In this document: one piece after another, positions 8,381 to 16,322 of the stretch
How positions within the stretch are numbered: the stretch's first letter is position 1
Layout: each line of letters begins with the position of its first letter
Source of the DNA: Thiotrichaceae bacterium UBA7359
GTDB lineage: Bacteria; Pseudomonadota; Gammaproteobacteria; Eutrophobiales; Eutrophobiaceae
Direction: 5' to 3'
NCBI GenBank assembly: GCA_905182825.1
Contig: CAJJDJ010000141.1
Coordinates: 1 to 18,856, forward strand
DNA: 18,856 nt
Translations under genes and position numbers: made by a program
The notes under the pieces: generated by a model
The model's input: the letters and a program-made list of their open reading frames with translations, nothing else
Told to the model about the DNA's origin: nothing
Databases searched by the model: none

Positions 8381-10684
8381 TTATTCTAAGATAGGTATAA
8401 CACAGCTCACGTTCTCGGAGGCCAGACATGTCTGTTCATCGCAGGCCTGAAGTCCTAGCTTTAATTTTAGTAAATTCTTGGGGAAAGTAATCTCGTTACT
8501 ATCATTCGATAAATTTGCAATAATCTGGATCGTACCTTCAAAAATATTTACGGGTTCTTTTTTAAATCTAACTATTTTAGTAATGAATGCAGGATAAAGT
8601 ATATGGTCGATTGTCCAACCTTTGATGGCTTGAACAGATACCGGTACGGCAAGGTTAAATTCATCTTGTATTTGATTGAGATGCCATTTTTCAGCAATAG
8701 TAATGGTTAGTACCAATTTATAGTTCTCTTTAATTTTACTGCATATGCCTGAAATATGAAGATTGCCATTAGCACACCATTGTTGATGAGATTGCTCCCC
8801 AACAAACATCTCCAACATTCCACACATTAAATAACTGCAGATATAAGGGCGTTGCGTGATGTCATGCGAATAGACCATGATCAATTGTTGGGCTGTTGAA
8901 TAATATTGTCTATCGCCAGTGCGTCTTGCTAGTCGTTGTAATGTTCTTAACGCAACCGAGTTGCCGGAAGAGGTAGCGTTATCATTGATTTCTTTTGGTG
9001 ATGTAGGCAGTAAACTGTCACTGCTTTGACTGACCATGAAGAAACCACCTTCTTTTTTGTCCCAGAAAGATTCAATCATATAATCAGATAGATTTACCGC
9101 ATGATCGAGCCATTGATTATCTTGAGTGGCGTCATAAATTTGTAATAGAGCTTCCGCTAAATACGCATAGTCTTCTTGTAAGGCAGGGATAGAGGCTTGA
9201 CCGTTCAGACTTGAGCGACTTAGTTGTCCGGCTTCAGTTTTATTTTTCTCTAAAAGAGTATTAGCAGCTCTGATGGCGATTTTGATATAATCTTTTCTGT
9301 TTAGCTGCTGCCCAACATAGGCGAATGATTTTATAATCATTGCGTTCCAAGCAGTAATAACTTTGTCATCGCACAGTGGTGGAGTACGTTTATTTCTCGC
9401 TTTCCATAATATTTTTTTGTTAACTTTTAGCCGACTGACTAATTCATCATAATCTATATTATTTTCATTGGCATAATCTTGTAAAGGCTTATTTAAATTA
9501 AGAATATTTTTTCTTTCAAAATTACCAGCTGCCGTAACTTGATACAGCTTGATGAATTCTTCAGCGTCATCTTTCAATAATGCTTCAATCTCTTTTTTAT
9601 TCCAAGTAAAGAAAAGGCCTTCTTCACCTTCACTATCAGCATCAGTGGCAGAGTAAAAGCTTCCATCTTGATTTGTCATTTCATGACTAACGTAATCCAA
9701 TATTTCACAAGCAACGCGTTTGAAATCTTTCGCACCTGTTATTGTGTAAGCTTGTGCGAAGACAAAAGAGAGGTTTGCCTGGTTATAGAGCATTTTTTCA
9801 AAATGTGGAATCAACCAATTTTGATCTGTTGAATATCGATGGAAGCCCCCAGCGATTTGGTCATAGATTCCACCACAACTTTGGGTATGTAATGTTTTAA
9901 TAGCAGCATTCAAATTATCTTCTTTGCCTGACAAGATAGCGTATTCAAGTAAGAAATAAAGGTAGGATTCATTCGGAAATTTTGGTGCTTGGCCAAAACC
10001 TCCATTGTCTTTATCATAATGATTCATTATAGATTGCGCGGTGATATCGATGATATTAGTGCCAATTTCATTAAGCGATTTTTGAGTTTTCATCGCTGTA
10101 GCGACTTGTGTGGTTATTGAGTTGGCCTGTTCCAAAATTGTAGTAGACTGTTTATTCCAGACATCATTGACATGTCTAATTAATGTAATAAACTGAGTTG
10201 GTTGATAGTAAGTGCCACAAAAAAAAGGTTTTCCTTCAGGTGTCAAGAAACTGCTCATTGGCCATCCACCATGACCCTGCATTATCATCAGCGCAGTCAT
10301 GTAATAGGTGTCAATATCAGGGTGACATTCTCGATCCACCTTGATGCAGACAAAAAAGTCATTCATTTTTTTTGCAACTTCTTCATCATCAAAACTTTCT
10401 TCTTCCATAACATGACACCAATGACAGGTTGAATAGCCTATGGACAAAAATATTGGTTTGTTTTCTATTTTGGCTTTTGCAAATGCCTCATTGCCCCATG
10501 TGAACCAGTCGATAGGATTATGCGCGTGTTGTAATAGGTAAGGAGAGTCCTCAAGTATAAGACGATTGATATGGATAGGTTCTTTGTTGGCATCTATATA
10601 TCGAGTTCTAGGTTGATAGGTTGGGCTTTTATTTTTTAATGCATGCAATAATGAATTTTTTAAGGTTTCTGAATGATTAAACAT
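8381..10684 (-). CDS. YyaL/DUF255 thioredoxin-domain protein with DsbD-like C-terminal domain
   Basis: The first part matches the DUF255 family (bacterial YyaL, mammalian SPATA20). It has a thioredoxin-like domain with the motif STCHWCHVME (Cys87 and Cys90), followed by a long alpha/alpha-barrel region like N-acylglucosamine 2-epimerase and cellulase-type proteins (for example GGFHRYSTD, HFEKMLYNQA, ATDADSEGEEG). The family function is not well established. At 767 residues it is longer than the roughly 690 I expect. The extra C-terminal part, about 648-767, resembles the N-terminal domain of DsbD: TITIAEKWHLN near its start and LGLQACDEQTC (Cys748, Cys753) near its end. That suggests thiol-disulfide chemistry linked to the CxxC domain, though no signal peptide is visible, which is odd for a DsbD-type module. 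A weak AGAAAG precedes the ATG at 10684. Confidence 0.85.
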   Translation of the reverse strand: MFNHSETLKNSLLHALKNKSPTYQPRTRYIDANKEPIHINRLILEDSPYLLQHAHNPIDWFTWGNEAFAKAKIENKPIFLSIGYSTCHWCHVMEEESFDDEEVAKKMNDFFVCIKVDRECHPDIDTYYMTALMIMQGHGGWPMSSFLTPEGKPFFCGTYYQPTQFITLIRHVNDVWNKQSTTILEQANSITTQVATAMKTQKSLNEIGTNIIDITAQSIMNHYDKDNGGFGQAPKFPNESYLYFLLEYAILSGKEDNLNAAIKTLHTQSCGGIYDQIAGGFHRYSTDQNWLIPHFEKMLYNQANLSFVFAQAYTITGAKDFKRVACEILDYVSHEMTNQDGSFYSATDADSEGEEGLFFTWNKKEIEALLKDDAEEFIKLYQVTAAGNFERKNILNLNKPLQDYANENNIDYDELVSRLKVNKKILWKARNKRTPPLCDDKVITAWNAMIIKSFAYVGQQLNRKDYIKIAIRAANTLLEKNKTEAGQLSRSSLNGQASIPALQEDYAYLAEALLQIYDATQDNQWLDHAVNLSDYMIESFWDKKEGGFFMVSQSSDSLLPTSPKEINDNATSSGNSVALRTLQRLARRTGDRQYYSTAQQLIMVYSHDITQRPYICSYLMCGMLEMFVGEQSHQQWCANGNLHISGICSKIKENYKLVLTITIAEKWHLNQIQDEFNLAVPVSVQAIKGWTIDHILYPAFITKIVRFKKEPVNIFEGTIQIIANLSNDSNEITFPKNLLKLKLGLQACDEQTCLASENVSCVIPILE

Positions 10685-10779
10685 AATACTTTCTGACGTG
10701 GATTAAATTTATTATTTTACTCAATGCGATTCTTTGTTGTTCAGATTTTTTTGAACATTAGTTAATTGACTTAGGCTAC

Positions 10780-11110
10780 ATGATTCAAACTAACGCAACG
10801 TCACTAAAACTGATGCGATAATTAATCCAACTAACATTTCTTTATTAAGAAGTACCAGTTCTCATGATGCTCTTCATTATGCTACCTGTATAAAATCGTT
10901 GGTATTCAAAAAAAATATCAACGTTTGCCAAGTAATGCATGTGGACTTTGGTGAGCATTATAGCTTGATACTAATAGTGGTTTAAAAATATTTCTTTGTC
11001 TTAAGTTGGTGTCACAATCTATGACTTTCCAACAAAACGACGAAGAAGATTATCTTAAACATCATCTCTTCTCTTTGAAAAAAGTTATAGGTATATATTA
11101 TTTTTCATAG
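10780..11110 (+). pseudogene. Degraded macro-domain (ADP-ribose-binding) protein gene
   Basis: An ATG at 10780 opens a frame that, after a shift of one base in the run of four A's at 10806-10809, continues as DAIINPTNISLL, then DALHYAT, then (14 residues later) Cys and a Tyr-x-Leu. It stops at 10983-10985. This lines up without gaps with macro domains (DAIVNAANSSLL...GAIHRAAG...C...GYNL). The glycine-rich ADP-ribose loop is gone, being replaced by Arg-Ser-Thr-Ser-Ser. A further piece ending at 11108-11110 reads FQQNDEEDYLKHHL and resembles the domain's C-terminal strand and helix; the middle is missing. A frameshift, a stop, an internal deletion and lost binding residues mark it as decayed. 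It stops ten bases from the end of dolP, on the opposite strand. Confidence 0.55.
10891..10923 (-). terminator. Possible weak terminator downstream of dolP
   Basis: On the minus strand a 10-base-pair stem (arms 10914-10923 and 10897-10906, one G-T pair, 7-base loop) is followed by ATTTTA. The stem is AT-rich and lies inside the macro-domain remnant, about 200 bases after the dolP stop, so it may be coincidental. Confidence 0.25.
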
Positions 11111-11119
11111 ACTAAATAA

Positions 11120-11701
11120 CTAGTCTATATATTGAAATAATTTCACAACTTTCTGTGCGCCGCCCGTTTGTCTGGCAATCTCGGTGGCTATTTCTGATTC
11201 AGCACGACTCACAATACCCATCAGATAAACGACACCTTTATCGGTAGCAACTTTTATTTCAATCCCGATTAAATTTTTGTTGGCGAACATTTGTGTTTTT
11301 ACTTTGGTAGTAATATATGAGTCACTCGTTCGCGAGACCATGGAGCTTGGGGCGGCAATAGTAATTTCATTATAGACATGAGTTACTTTATCGATCGATT
11401 TAACTAATTCTAATGCTTTTTGACGCAAGGCATTAGTTGGTGTTTCGCCTGTAAGCAATACCACAGTGTTATAACTAATCACATTCCAATGTGCTTGTTC
11501 ATTTAATTCAGGATGATTGTTGAGTGCCTGACCTGCCTTTATCTCGATTGTCTGGTCTTCTATCTGAGTGCCGGGTGTTCTTCTATCAACGGAGACTGAA
11601 GTAGCCGTTGCAACGCTACCAACTGCGACAAGAGCACAACCGGAAACATAAGATATTAAAAAAAATAGGATTAATAAATATAACAATTTAATATATTTCA
11701 T
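11120..11701 (-). CDS. dolP: BON-domain outer-membrane lipoprotein DolP
   Basis: DolP (formerly YraP) is an outer-membrane lipoprotein that supports membrane integrity, BAM activity and septal amidase activation. The 193-residue length fits (E. coli 191). Residues 1-21 are a lipoprotein signal peptide with lipobox VSG-Cys22; the residue after the cysteine is Ala, compatible with outer-membrane sorting. Two BON domains follow, about 50-117 and 125-193, the second containing the typical KGVVYLMGIVSRAESEIATE run. Its ATG lies one base after the diaA stop, so it is very likely co-transcribed and translationally coupled. In genomes I remember, sspB comes next; here it is 6.6 kb away. Confidence 0.93.
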   Translation of the reverse strand: MKYIKLLYLLILFFLISYVSGCALVAVGSVATATSVSVDRRTPGTQIEDQTIEIKAGQALNNHPELNEQAHWNVISYNTVVLLTGETPTNALRQKALELVKSIDKVTHVYNEITIAAPSSMVSRTSDSYITTKVKTQMFANKNLIGIEIKVATDKGVVYLMGIVSRAESEIATEIARQTGGAQKVVKLFQYID

Positions 11702-11702
11702 T

Positions 11703-12296
11703 TTATTCGTCTTGTCCGAGTAATTGTTGGTCCACGAGATCGCAAAGAGAATGGATTATCATAATATGAACTTCCTGTATTCGAGCTGTTGACCATGTTG
11801 GTACGCGTATTTCAAAATCATTGCCATTCATTAAATCAGCTAATTGGCCACCCTCTCTACCAGTCAAAGCAATAACAACCATATTTCTATCATGGGCGGC
11901 GTCGACAGCATGAATAATATTGTGTGACTCACCGCTGGTACTGATAGCAAGTAAAACATCATTCTCTTGGCCCAGTGCTCGGATTTGCTTTGAATAGATT
12001 TCAGCAAATTGATAGTCGTTTGCAATAGACGTCAGGGTCGAAGAATCTGTGGTGAGAGCAATCGCAGGTAAACCAGGTCGTTCCATTTCAAAGCGATTCA
12101 ACATTTCTGCAGAAAAATGCTGTGCGTCGGCAGCAGAGCCACCATTACCGCAAGCCATTATTTTGTGTTCATTCAACAATGCACCTGTTATCGCAGACGC
12201 GGCATCTGCGATAATGGGCGCTAAATTTTTAACAGCATCAGTTTTTACCTGAATACTTTCATTGAAGTTGTTTATTACACGTTGGACAGCATCCAT
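11703..12296 (-). CDS. diaA: SIS-domain protein DiaA / phosphoheptose isomerase-like (GmhA)
   Basis: This 197-residue single SIS-domain protein has the sugar-phosphate-binding motifs GNGGSAADAQH (50-60) and STSGES (119-124). Position between lpoA and dolP is that of E. coli diaA, whose tetrameric product binds DnaA and promotes timely replication initiation. However, the two residues I remember as catalytic in GmhA (Glu65 and His180 in E. coli) appear conserved here as Glu64 in FSAEM and His182 in HIMIIH; E. coli DiaA has Ser and Asn there. It may therefore be an active sedoheptulose-7-phosphate isomerase, as the orthologue in Pseudomonas is often annotated. The symbol is chosen by gene order. 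The ATG at 12296 has no clear Shine-Dalgarno. Confidence 0.85.
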   Translation of the reverse strand: MDAVQRVINNFNESIQVKTDAVKNLAPIIADAASAITGALLNEHKIMACGNGGSAADAQHFSAEMLNRFEMERPGLPAIALTTDSSTLTSIANDYQFAEIYSKQIRALGQENDVLLAISTSGESHNIIHAVDAAHDRNMVVIALTGREGGQLADLMNGNDFEIRVPTWSTARIQEVHIMIIHSLCDLVDQQLLGQDE

Positions 12297-12329
12297 TAGA
12301 GTTATTTCATTATCTAAAAATCGACGTCA

Positions 12330-12446
12330 TTATGCCTGAAATGCATTTTTAGTCCACTTGATTACGAGCTTATCAAGCTCTGTAATTATGCCTATAAGTT
12401 CACCATGGTATTGACAAGTACGGTGATTTCTCAAGATTGGTGTTAT
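12330..12446 (-). pseudogene. yraN: 3' remnant of yraN
   Basis: In E. coli and Pseudomonas yraN, encoding a small nuclease-fold protein of about 120-130 residues, lies between lpoA and diaA. Here only 225 bases separate them. The minus-strand frame ending at 12330-12332 (38 codons) closes with VIKWTKNAFQA and a stop, matching the usual YraN C-terminus (I/V-E-W-I-K-N-A-F-x-A); just before is ELIGI, matching the R-F-D-V-I-G/A-I strand. The nuclease core (the GEIDLI and FVEVK motifs) has no room and is absent, and no start codon opens this frame. Matching sequence plus the expected position make a truncated relic the best reading. Confidence 0.55.
12391..12417 (-). promoter_or_regulatory. Weak candidate promoter for diaA-dolP
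   Basis: On the minus strand TTGTCA (12412-12417) and TATAGG (12391-12396) are 15 bases apart, a short spacing with a mediocre -10 box. It lies inside the yraN relic, where loss of the upstream gene might require a new promoter. Confidence 0.2.
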
Positions 12447-12521
12447 TCAATTTTTTTAACGATAGCTAATTAATCCTCATTTCTGGATGAATGACCGATA
12501 ACATTAGTGTGTTTTTGACAA

Positions 12522-14372
12522 TTAATTCATCAATACTGGTTTTCCTTCAAAAAATTGAGCGCGTCGTAGTTTACGTTTTATAATATTATTTGGTGTAATG
12601 CTTAAGTCCCCTGTTTCTCCAACCAGGAAAGCATCTTTTTCAGTACGCAGGCGGTTAATTTCCGGTATTAAATGATATGCATCTATGCCGAATGCGTACA
12701 AACGTCTGTATTGAGATGATTGCTGTGACCAATTGCGATTGAGTGCATCCTGAATGATAGAAAGTTGACGCGATGTATCCAGTATCCAAGGCATATCAAT
12801 AAACATAATATCATTTAAATCGATATCTCTGGCTTCATCAAAAATACCTGTGAAAATATGCGAAGTTGAATAAACAGGTAAATCATCAGCGCGATGAAAA
12901 CGAAATTGTGGAAAAAGTTGATGAGCATCACCGGACACAGCCGCAGTGAAGATAAAGTCAGCATCTTCCCTACGTCGCTCAACATTATGTATTTTTATAT
13001 TGAGCTTATTTCGTAGATCCCGACCACGTTTTTCACTACTGTCGATATTTAAAAGCTCCTTGACAGGTGAACTAAAGTCTTGAGAATTGCTTTGAAATAT
13101 AGCGTGCTCTAATATTTCCCCGCCAAGCTCGATCCAACGAGACATGAATGCTTTTGCTATACGGTCACCCCAAGAGTTACTGGGGCTCATTACTAATGCT
13201 AATTTATGGCCATCAGACATCGCAATTTCAGCAACTTGTGTAGCCTCGTCCTCAGGTGACAGACCGAACTGAACTAGTTTGTCATTATTTTTTTCTTCGT
13301 TATTTTTTTGACGATTAAGTGCTAATATGCGGATAGGCAGCTCATCTAGACTGGCCAATTGGTTGACGGCTTCTTTTTCTAGTGGACCTACGACATAATC
13401 AATATTATCGCTCAATGCTTGCTGATAGACTTCAAGAATGTTCAAGGAATTTGTGTCATAAATTTTAATATTCGATTTTTCCTGGTTATTCATGTACCAG
13501 GCAGCTAAAAACCCGTCACGTATGGCTGTTGATGATTTTTTAAACTTGCCAGACAAAGGTAAGAGCAAACCAATTTTGCTTGGTCGTTTAACAAATTGAA
13601 TGCTCTTTTCAATCAGTTTTTCGATTATAGACGGATATGCCGAATGACCAGGATAACGTTGTGTCCAGCCATTAATCACATTATTTAATTTGTTTGGTTG
13701 ATATCGATACGTTTGATAGAGTGACGCCAGTTCAAACCAACTGATTAATTCTTCAGGAGCAATAATTCGCAAATCATCAATGTCTGATATAGGTATGGCT
13801 TCAAGCACGTCCCAAAGCGACCAATTATTTTGGTCGATCTCGGTAGGTGTGTTCAGGTAGATCGATAAGAATAATCGCTCTGATGCTGCTTTGATGTATT
13901 CTCCATGGGCTAGATAAGCTTCAGCACGAATCTCATGAAAGACGACTTTCAAGCTTTGTGGAAGATCTTGCTCGGACACTTCATTAAGTAGGACCAATGC
14001 AATGTTTGGTTGTCCAAGTTCTAACTTGAGGCGGGCGCTCAGAATTTTCAGCCTAATACTCTGAAATGAACCATTATCTCCAACATTTATGTCATTTAGA
14101 GTTTTTTGAGCTGCAATATAATCTCCGGCTTTAACATAGGCTTCAGCAGCTTTTAAACGATATAGAGTCTCATTTTTATTATCTTTTGCGGATAGAGTTA
14201 GAAATTCAAGCGCAGCAGCAGAATACTCTTTCGATTGCATAAAAGCTTGGGCATTTTTTTCAGGGTCAAGCCGAGTCTCAGTTAGGGCCTCTTTGGTAGT
14301 TACACAGCCGGTTAATAAACTGAATAAAAAAAATGAAATTATTAAAAGTTGCATATGTATATTGTGTAACAT
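12522..14372 (-). CDS. lpoA: Penicillin-binding protein activator LpoA
   Basis: LpoA is an outer-membrane lipoprotein that reaches through the periplasm to stimulate the peptidoglycan synthase PBP1A. The N-terminal half is helical and TPR-like (for example repeated LKAAEAYVKAGDY and IRAEAYLAHGEY). The C-terminal half has the periplasmic-binding-protein type I fold (KIGLLLPLSGKFKKSSTAIRDG, LALVMSPSNSWGDR, YAFGIDAYHL). The open frame extends to 14534, but the lipobox LLTGC must lie near the N-terminus, so translation starts at ATG 14372 (616 residues, Cys23) or ATG 14354 (610 residues, Cys17). Neither has a clear ribosome-binding site, and the signal region has almost no positive charge, so the start is uncertain. 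The gene is divergent from rsmI with a 50-base gap. Confidence 0.92.
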   Translation of the reverse strand: MLHNIHMQLLIISFFLFSLLTGCVTTKEALTETRLDPEKNAQAFMQSKEYSAAALEFLTLSAKDNKNETLYRLKAAEAYVKAGDYIAAQKTLNDINVGDNGSFQSIRLKILSARLKLELGQPNIALVLLNEVSEQDLPQSLKVVFHEIRAEAYLAHGEYIKAASERLFLSIYLNTPTEIDQNNWSLWDVLEAIPISDIDDLRIIAPEELISWFELASLYQTYRYQPNKLNNVINGWTQRYPGHSAYPSIIEKLIEKSIQFVKRPSKIGLLLPLSGKFKKSSTAIRDGFLAAWYMNNQEKSNIKIYDTNSLNILEVYQQALSDNIDYVVGPLEKEAVNQLASLDELPIRILALNRQKNNEEKNNDKLVQFGLSPEDEATQVAEIAMSDGHKLALVMSPSNSWGDRIAKAFMSRWIELGGEILEHAIFQSNSQDFSSPVKELLNIDSSEKRGRDLRNKLNIKIHNVERRREDADFIFTAAVSGDAHQLFPQFRFHRADDLPVYSTSHIFTGIFDEARDIDLNDIMFIDMPWILDTSRQLSIIQDALNRNWSQQSSQYRRLYAFGIDAYHLIPEINRLRTEKDAFLVGETGDLSITPNNIIKRKLRRAQFFEGKPVLMN

Positions 14373-14390
14373 TGTAAGAATAATTACGAT
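14362..14390 (+). promoter_or_regulatory. Candidate promoter of rsmI
   Basis: TTGTGT (14362-14367) and TACGAT (14385-14390) are separated by 17 bases. Transcription would begin near 14397, about 26 bases before the rsmI start. The -35 box overlaps the start of lpoA on the other strand. Confidence 0.35.
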
Positions 14391-14422
14391 ACCCAAGTTT
14401 AAACAACGTTCAGGAGTAAATT

Positions 14423-15256
14423 TTGTCAGGTTCTTTATACATTGTAGCAACACCAATTGGTAATCTGAGTGATATTTCTGAACGAGCAATTGAAGTATTG
14501 AAACAATGTGATTTAATTGCCGCTGAAGATACACGCCACAGTAAGAACCTGCTGTGGCGATTCAATATTAAAACTAAAGTAAAAGCCTATCATGAACATA
14601 ATGAGAGTCAATTGACCTCACAGTTGATACAACAAATAATCGATGGAAAATTTATTGCATTAATTTCAGATGCAGGTACCCCCTTAATAAATGACCCCGG
14701 CTATAAACTGGTCACCGCGGCATACTATAATCGGATTAAGGTTATCCCTATCCCGGGACCTTCGGCAGTTATTACTGCTTTATCTGCCTCTGGTTTGCCA
14801 ACGAATAGGTTTATTTTTGAAGGCTATTTGTCAGCGAAAAAAGAGGCGCGAAAAAAATTTTTGCAGCAATTGATTTCAGAGTCGCGAACACTGGTCTTCT
14901 ACGAAGCACCACATCGCATACTCGAGACGATACAAGATATGCAAGATGTATTTGGTTCTGAAAGAAGGGTGACTATAGCTCGGGAGCTCACTAAAAAGCA
15001 TGAACAAATTGTGCTAGATAGTTTGTCCGCCGTTAACAAAAAATTGATAAATGAAGAAATTAAAATTAAAGGTGAATTCGTTGTCATTGTTGAAGGTGCT
15101 CAAGAGAAATCTGTCTCCGATGTTGAAGTGCTACGCGTCAACCAAATACTTTCCGAAAAACTTTCGCCAAAAGATGCGGCAGGGCTAACGTCAAAGATAA
15201 CTGGTAAGAAAAAGAATGAGGTTTATCAAATGGCGCTAAAAGCTAGTAAAAAATAA
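14423..15256 (+). CDS. rsmI: 16S rRNA (cytidine(1402)-2'-O)-methyltransferase RsmI
   Basis: RsmI uses S-adenosylmethionine to methylate the 2'-hydroxyl of C1402 in 16S rRNA, near the decoding centre. The 277-residue protein has the tetrapyrrole-methylase fold: the N-terminal signature YIVATPIGNLSDISERA, then AAEDTRHS, the glycine-bearing ISDAGTPLINDPG and the PIPGPSA segment are all present, and the length is normal. The start is TTG at 14423, preceded by AGGAG (14412-14416) at ideal spacing; no ATG fits. It is transcribed away from lpoA, as in related genomes. Confidence 0.95.
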   Translation: MSGSLYIVATPIGNLSDISERAIEVLKQCDLIAAEDTRHSKNLLWRFNIKTKVKAYHEHNESQLTSQLIQQIIDGKFIALISDAGTPLINDPGYKLVTAAYYNRIKVIPIPGPSAVITALSASGLPTNRFIFEGYLSAKKEARKKFLQQLISESRTLVFYEAPHRILETIQDMQDVFGSERRVTIARELTKKHEQIVLDSLSAVNKKLINEEIKIKGEFVVIVEGAQEKSVSDVEVLRVNQILSEKLSPKDAAGLTSKITGKKKNEVYQMALKASKK

Positions 15257-15263
15257 ACTCAAA

Positions 15264-15310
15264 AGAAAAACAGGCTTGATCAATATGTATTGTCAGTTTT
15301 TCTATATTTT
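15264..15310 (+). terminator. Hairpin downstream of rsmI
   Basis: AGAAAAAC (15264-15271) pairs with GTTTTTCT (15296-15303), with an inner CAAT/ATTG stem (15281-15284 and 15289-15292). It is followed by ATATTTTA. The T-run lies in the 3' arm, as in a bidirectional or weak intrinsic terminator ending the rsmI transcript. Confidence 0.4.
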
Positions 15311-15374
15311 ATAACATGATAATATGCATAATTAATATCAATTCACAATAATAAGAACAGGTAAATAATTTAAA

Positions 15375-15809
15375 ATGAAAACAACAACATTATTAGAAGA
15401 AGAGTTTCATCATGATGGTAAAGGCCCAGGGTTGGAACGCGTTATTTGGTCGCATGGTGGCGTAATATTAAAAGGTTTTGAGTATTTGAATCCTGAGGAT
15501 GAAGATAATGAGGATAATATAAAACATCTGAAACTCTTAGAGGTTGAGGCATTTTCTATGACGGCTGAAGAAGTGCATGGCAATGTTTTGATGACAGAAG
15601 ATTCAGTTGCTGCAATATTTAAAATTGATAATTCAGATTGGATGAAGCAGTTTAAGCCTGAGCACCTAGATAGTTGCAATCACTACCAATTGATATTTCA
15701 TAGTGAAATCTATGATGTGATATGTCAGGAAATAAAATTTGGTAAAGGGCGATTATTAAGTGGCATGCAGACTGTGGAAGATAATAATGCAAGACCGCTT
15801 CCAGAATAA
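15375..15809 (+). CDS. Acidic protein of unknown function
   Basis: I do not recognise this 144-residue protein. It is clearly acidic, with a cluster NPEDEDNEDN near residue 40. It has no signal peptide, membrane segment or CxxC motif and is probably cytoplasmic. The start ATG at 15375 has only a distant AGGT (15358-15361), about 13 bases upstream. Its frame is open and its composition protein-like: regular hydrophobic spacing, with several aromatic residues in the C-terminal half (NHYQLIFHSEIYDVI). It lies between rsmI and a broken sulfotransferase-family gene that begins nine bases after its stop; the two may once have been an operon. Confidence 0.65.
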   Translation: MKTTTLLEEEFHHDGKGPGLERVIWSHGGVILKGFEYLNPEDEDNEDNIKHLKLLEVEAFSMTAEEVHGNVLMTEDSVAAIFKIDNSDWMKQFKPEHLDSCNHYQLIFHSEIYDVICQEIKFGKGRLLSGMQTVEDNNARPLPE

Positions 15810-15817
15810 CTAATAGG

Positions 15818-16322
15818 ATGCTTTTAGTAATTGGCACTGGCTTTGATCGTACCGGCACAATGTCTATAAAAATAGCACTGGAACAATTATGGCTTGGTCT
15901 CTTTCATAATATGGAGAAAGTCTTTACCTCTTCTGTACGGTTTCATTATTGACAGGCAATGGTGGATAGACGATCTATTGAGTGGGGCGAAGTATTTAAT
16001 GGCTATAACTCGATAATCGATTGGCCAAATACCCATCATGGTGAAGAGCTTGCTGATGTCTTCTCAGATGCAAAGATATTGCTGGACAAACTTTCAGGGG
16101 TACGTGAATGATAAATCTATAGGCTTTTCTGAATAACAAAAATGAATTGACGATGTTAAACAGATTATATCGAATGACTGCCTGTTTGTATTCGAGGTCA
16201 CAGAAGGGTGGGAACCATTATGCAATTTCTTAAATGTAACTACTTCTAAAAGAGAATTTCCATGCAGTAACTTGAGGGATGAATGTTGGAAGGCTTTGGG
16301 TGACGGAGTTAATCTTGTTTGA
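15818..16322 (+). pseudogene. Broken sulfotransferase-family gene
   Basis: From ATG 15818 the translation begins MLLVIGTGFDRTGTMSIK, the PAPS-binding P-loop start of the small bacterial sulfotransferase family (typically V-I-G-A-G-F-G-R-T-G-T-x-S-L-K). It continues with HNMEKVF and, after an in-frame TGA at 15950-15952, IEWGEVFNGYNSIIDWP and FSDAKILL. The TGA stands where the family often has Trp, so a TGG-to-TGA change is likely. A second stop follows at 16109-16111. The C-terminal part resumes in another frame at about 16149 as VFEVTEGWEPLCNFLNV, the hallmark end of the family, and stops at 16320-16322. Nonsense mutation, frameshift and loss of the middle (I estimate some 60-80 residues) show it is dead. 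Confidence 0.8.

Noticed and set aside
12361..12386. Strong hairpin (ATTAC-GAGCTT, loop ATC, AAGCTC-T-GTAAT) upstream of diaA
   Set aside because: It falls inside the yraN remnant (codons for ITELDKLVI) and has no following T-run, so a regulatory role is not supported.
14373..14534. N-terminal extension of lpoA to 14534
   Set aside because: It would place the lipobox cysteine at residue 77 and overlap rsmI; a lipoprotein signal must be N-terminal.
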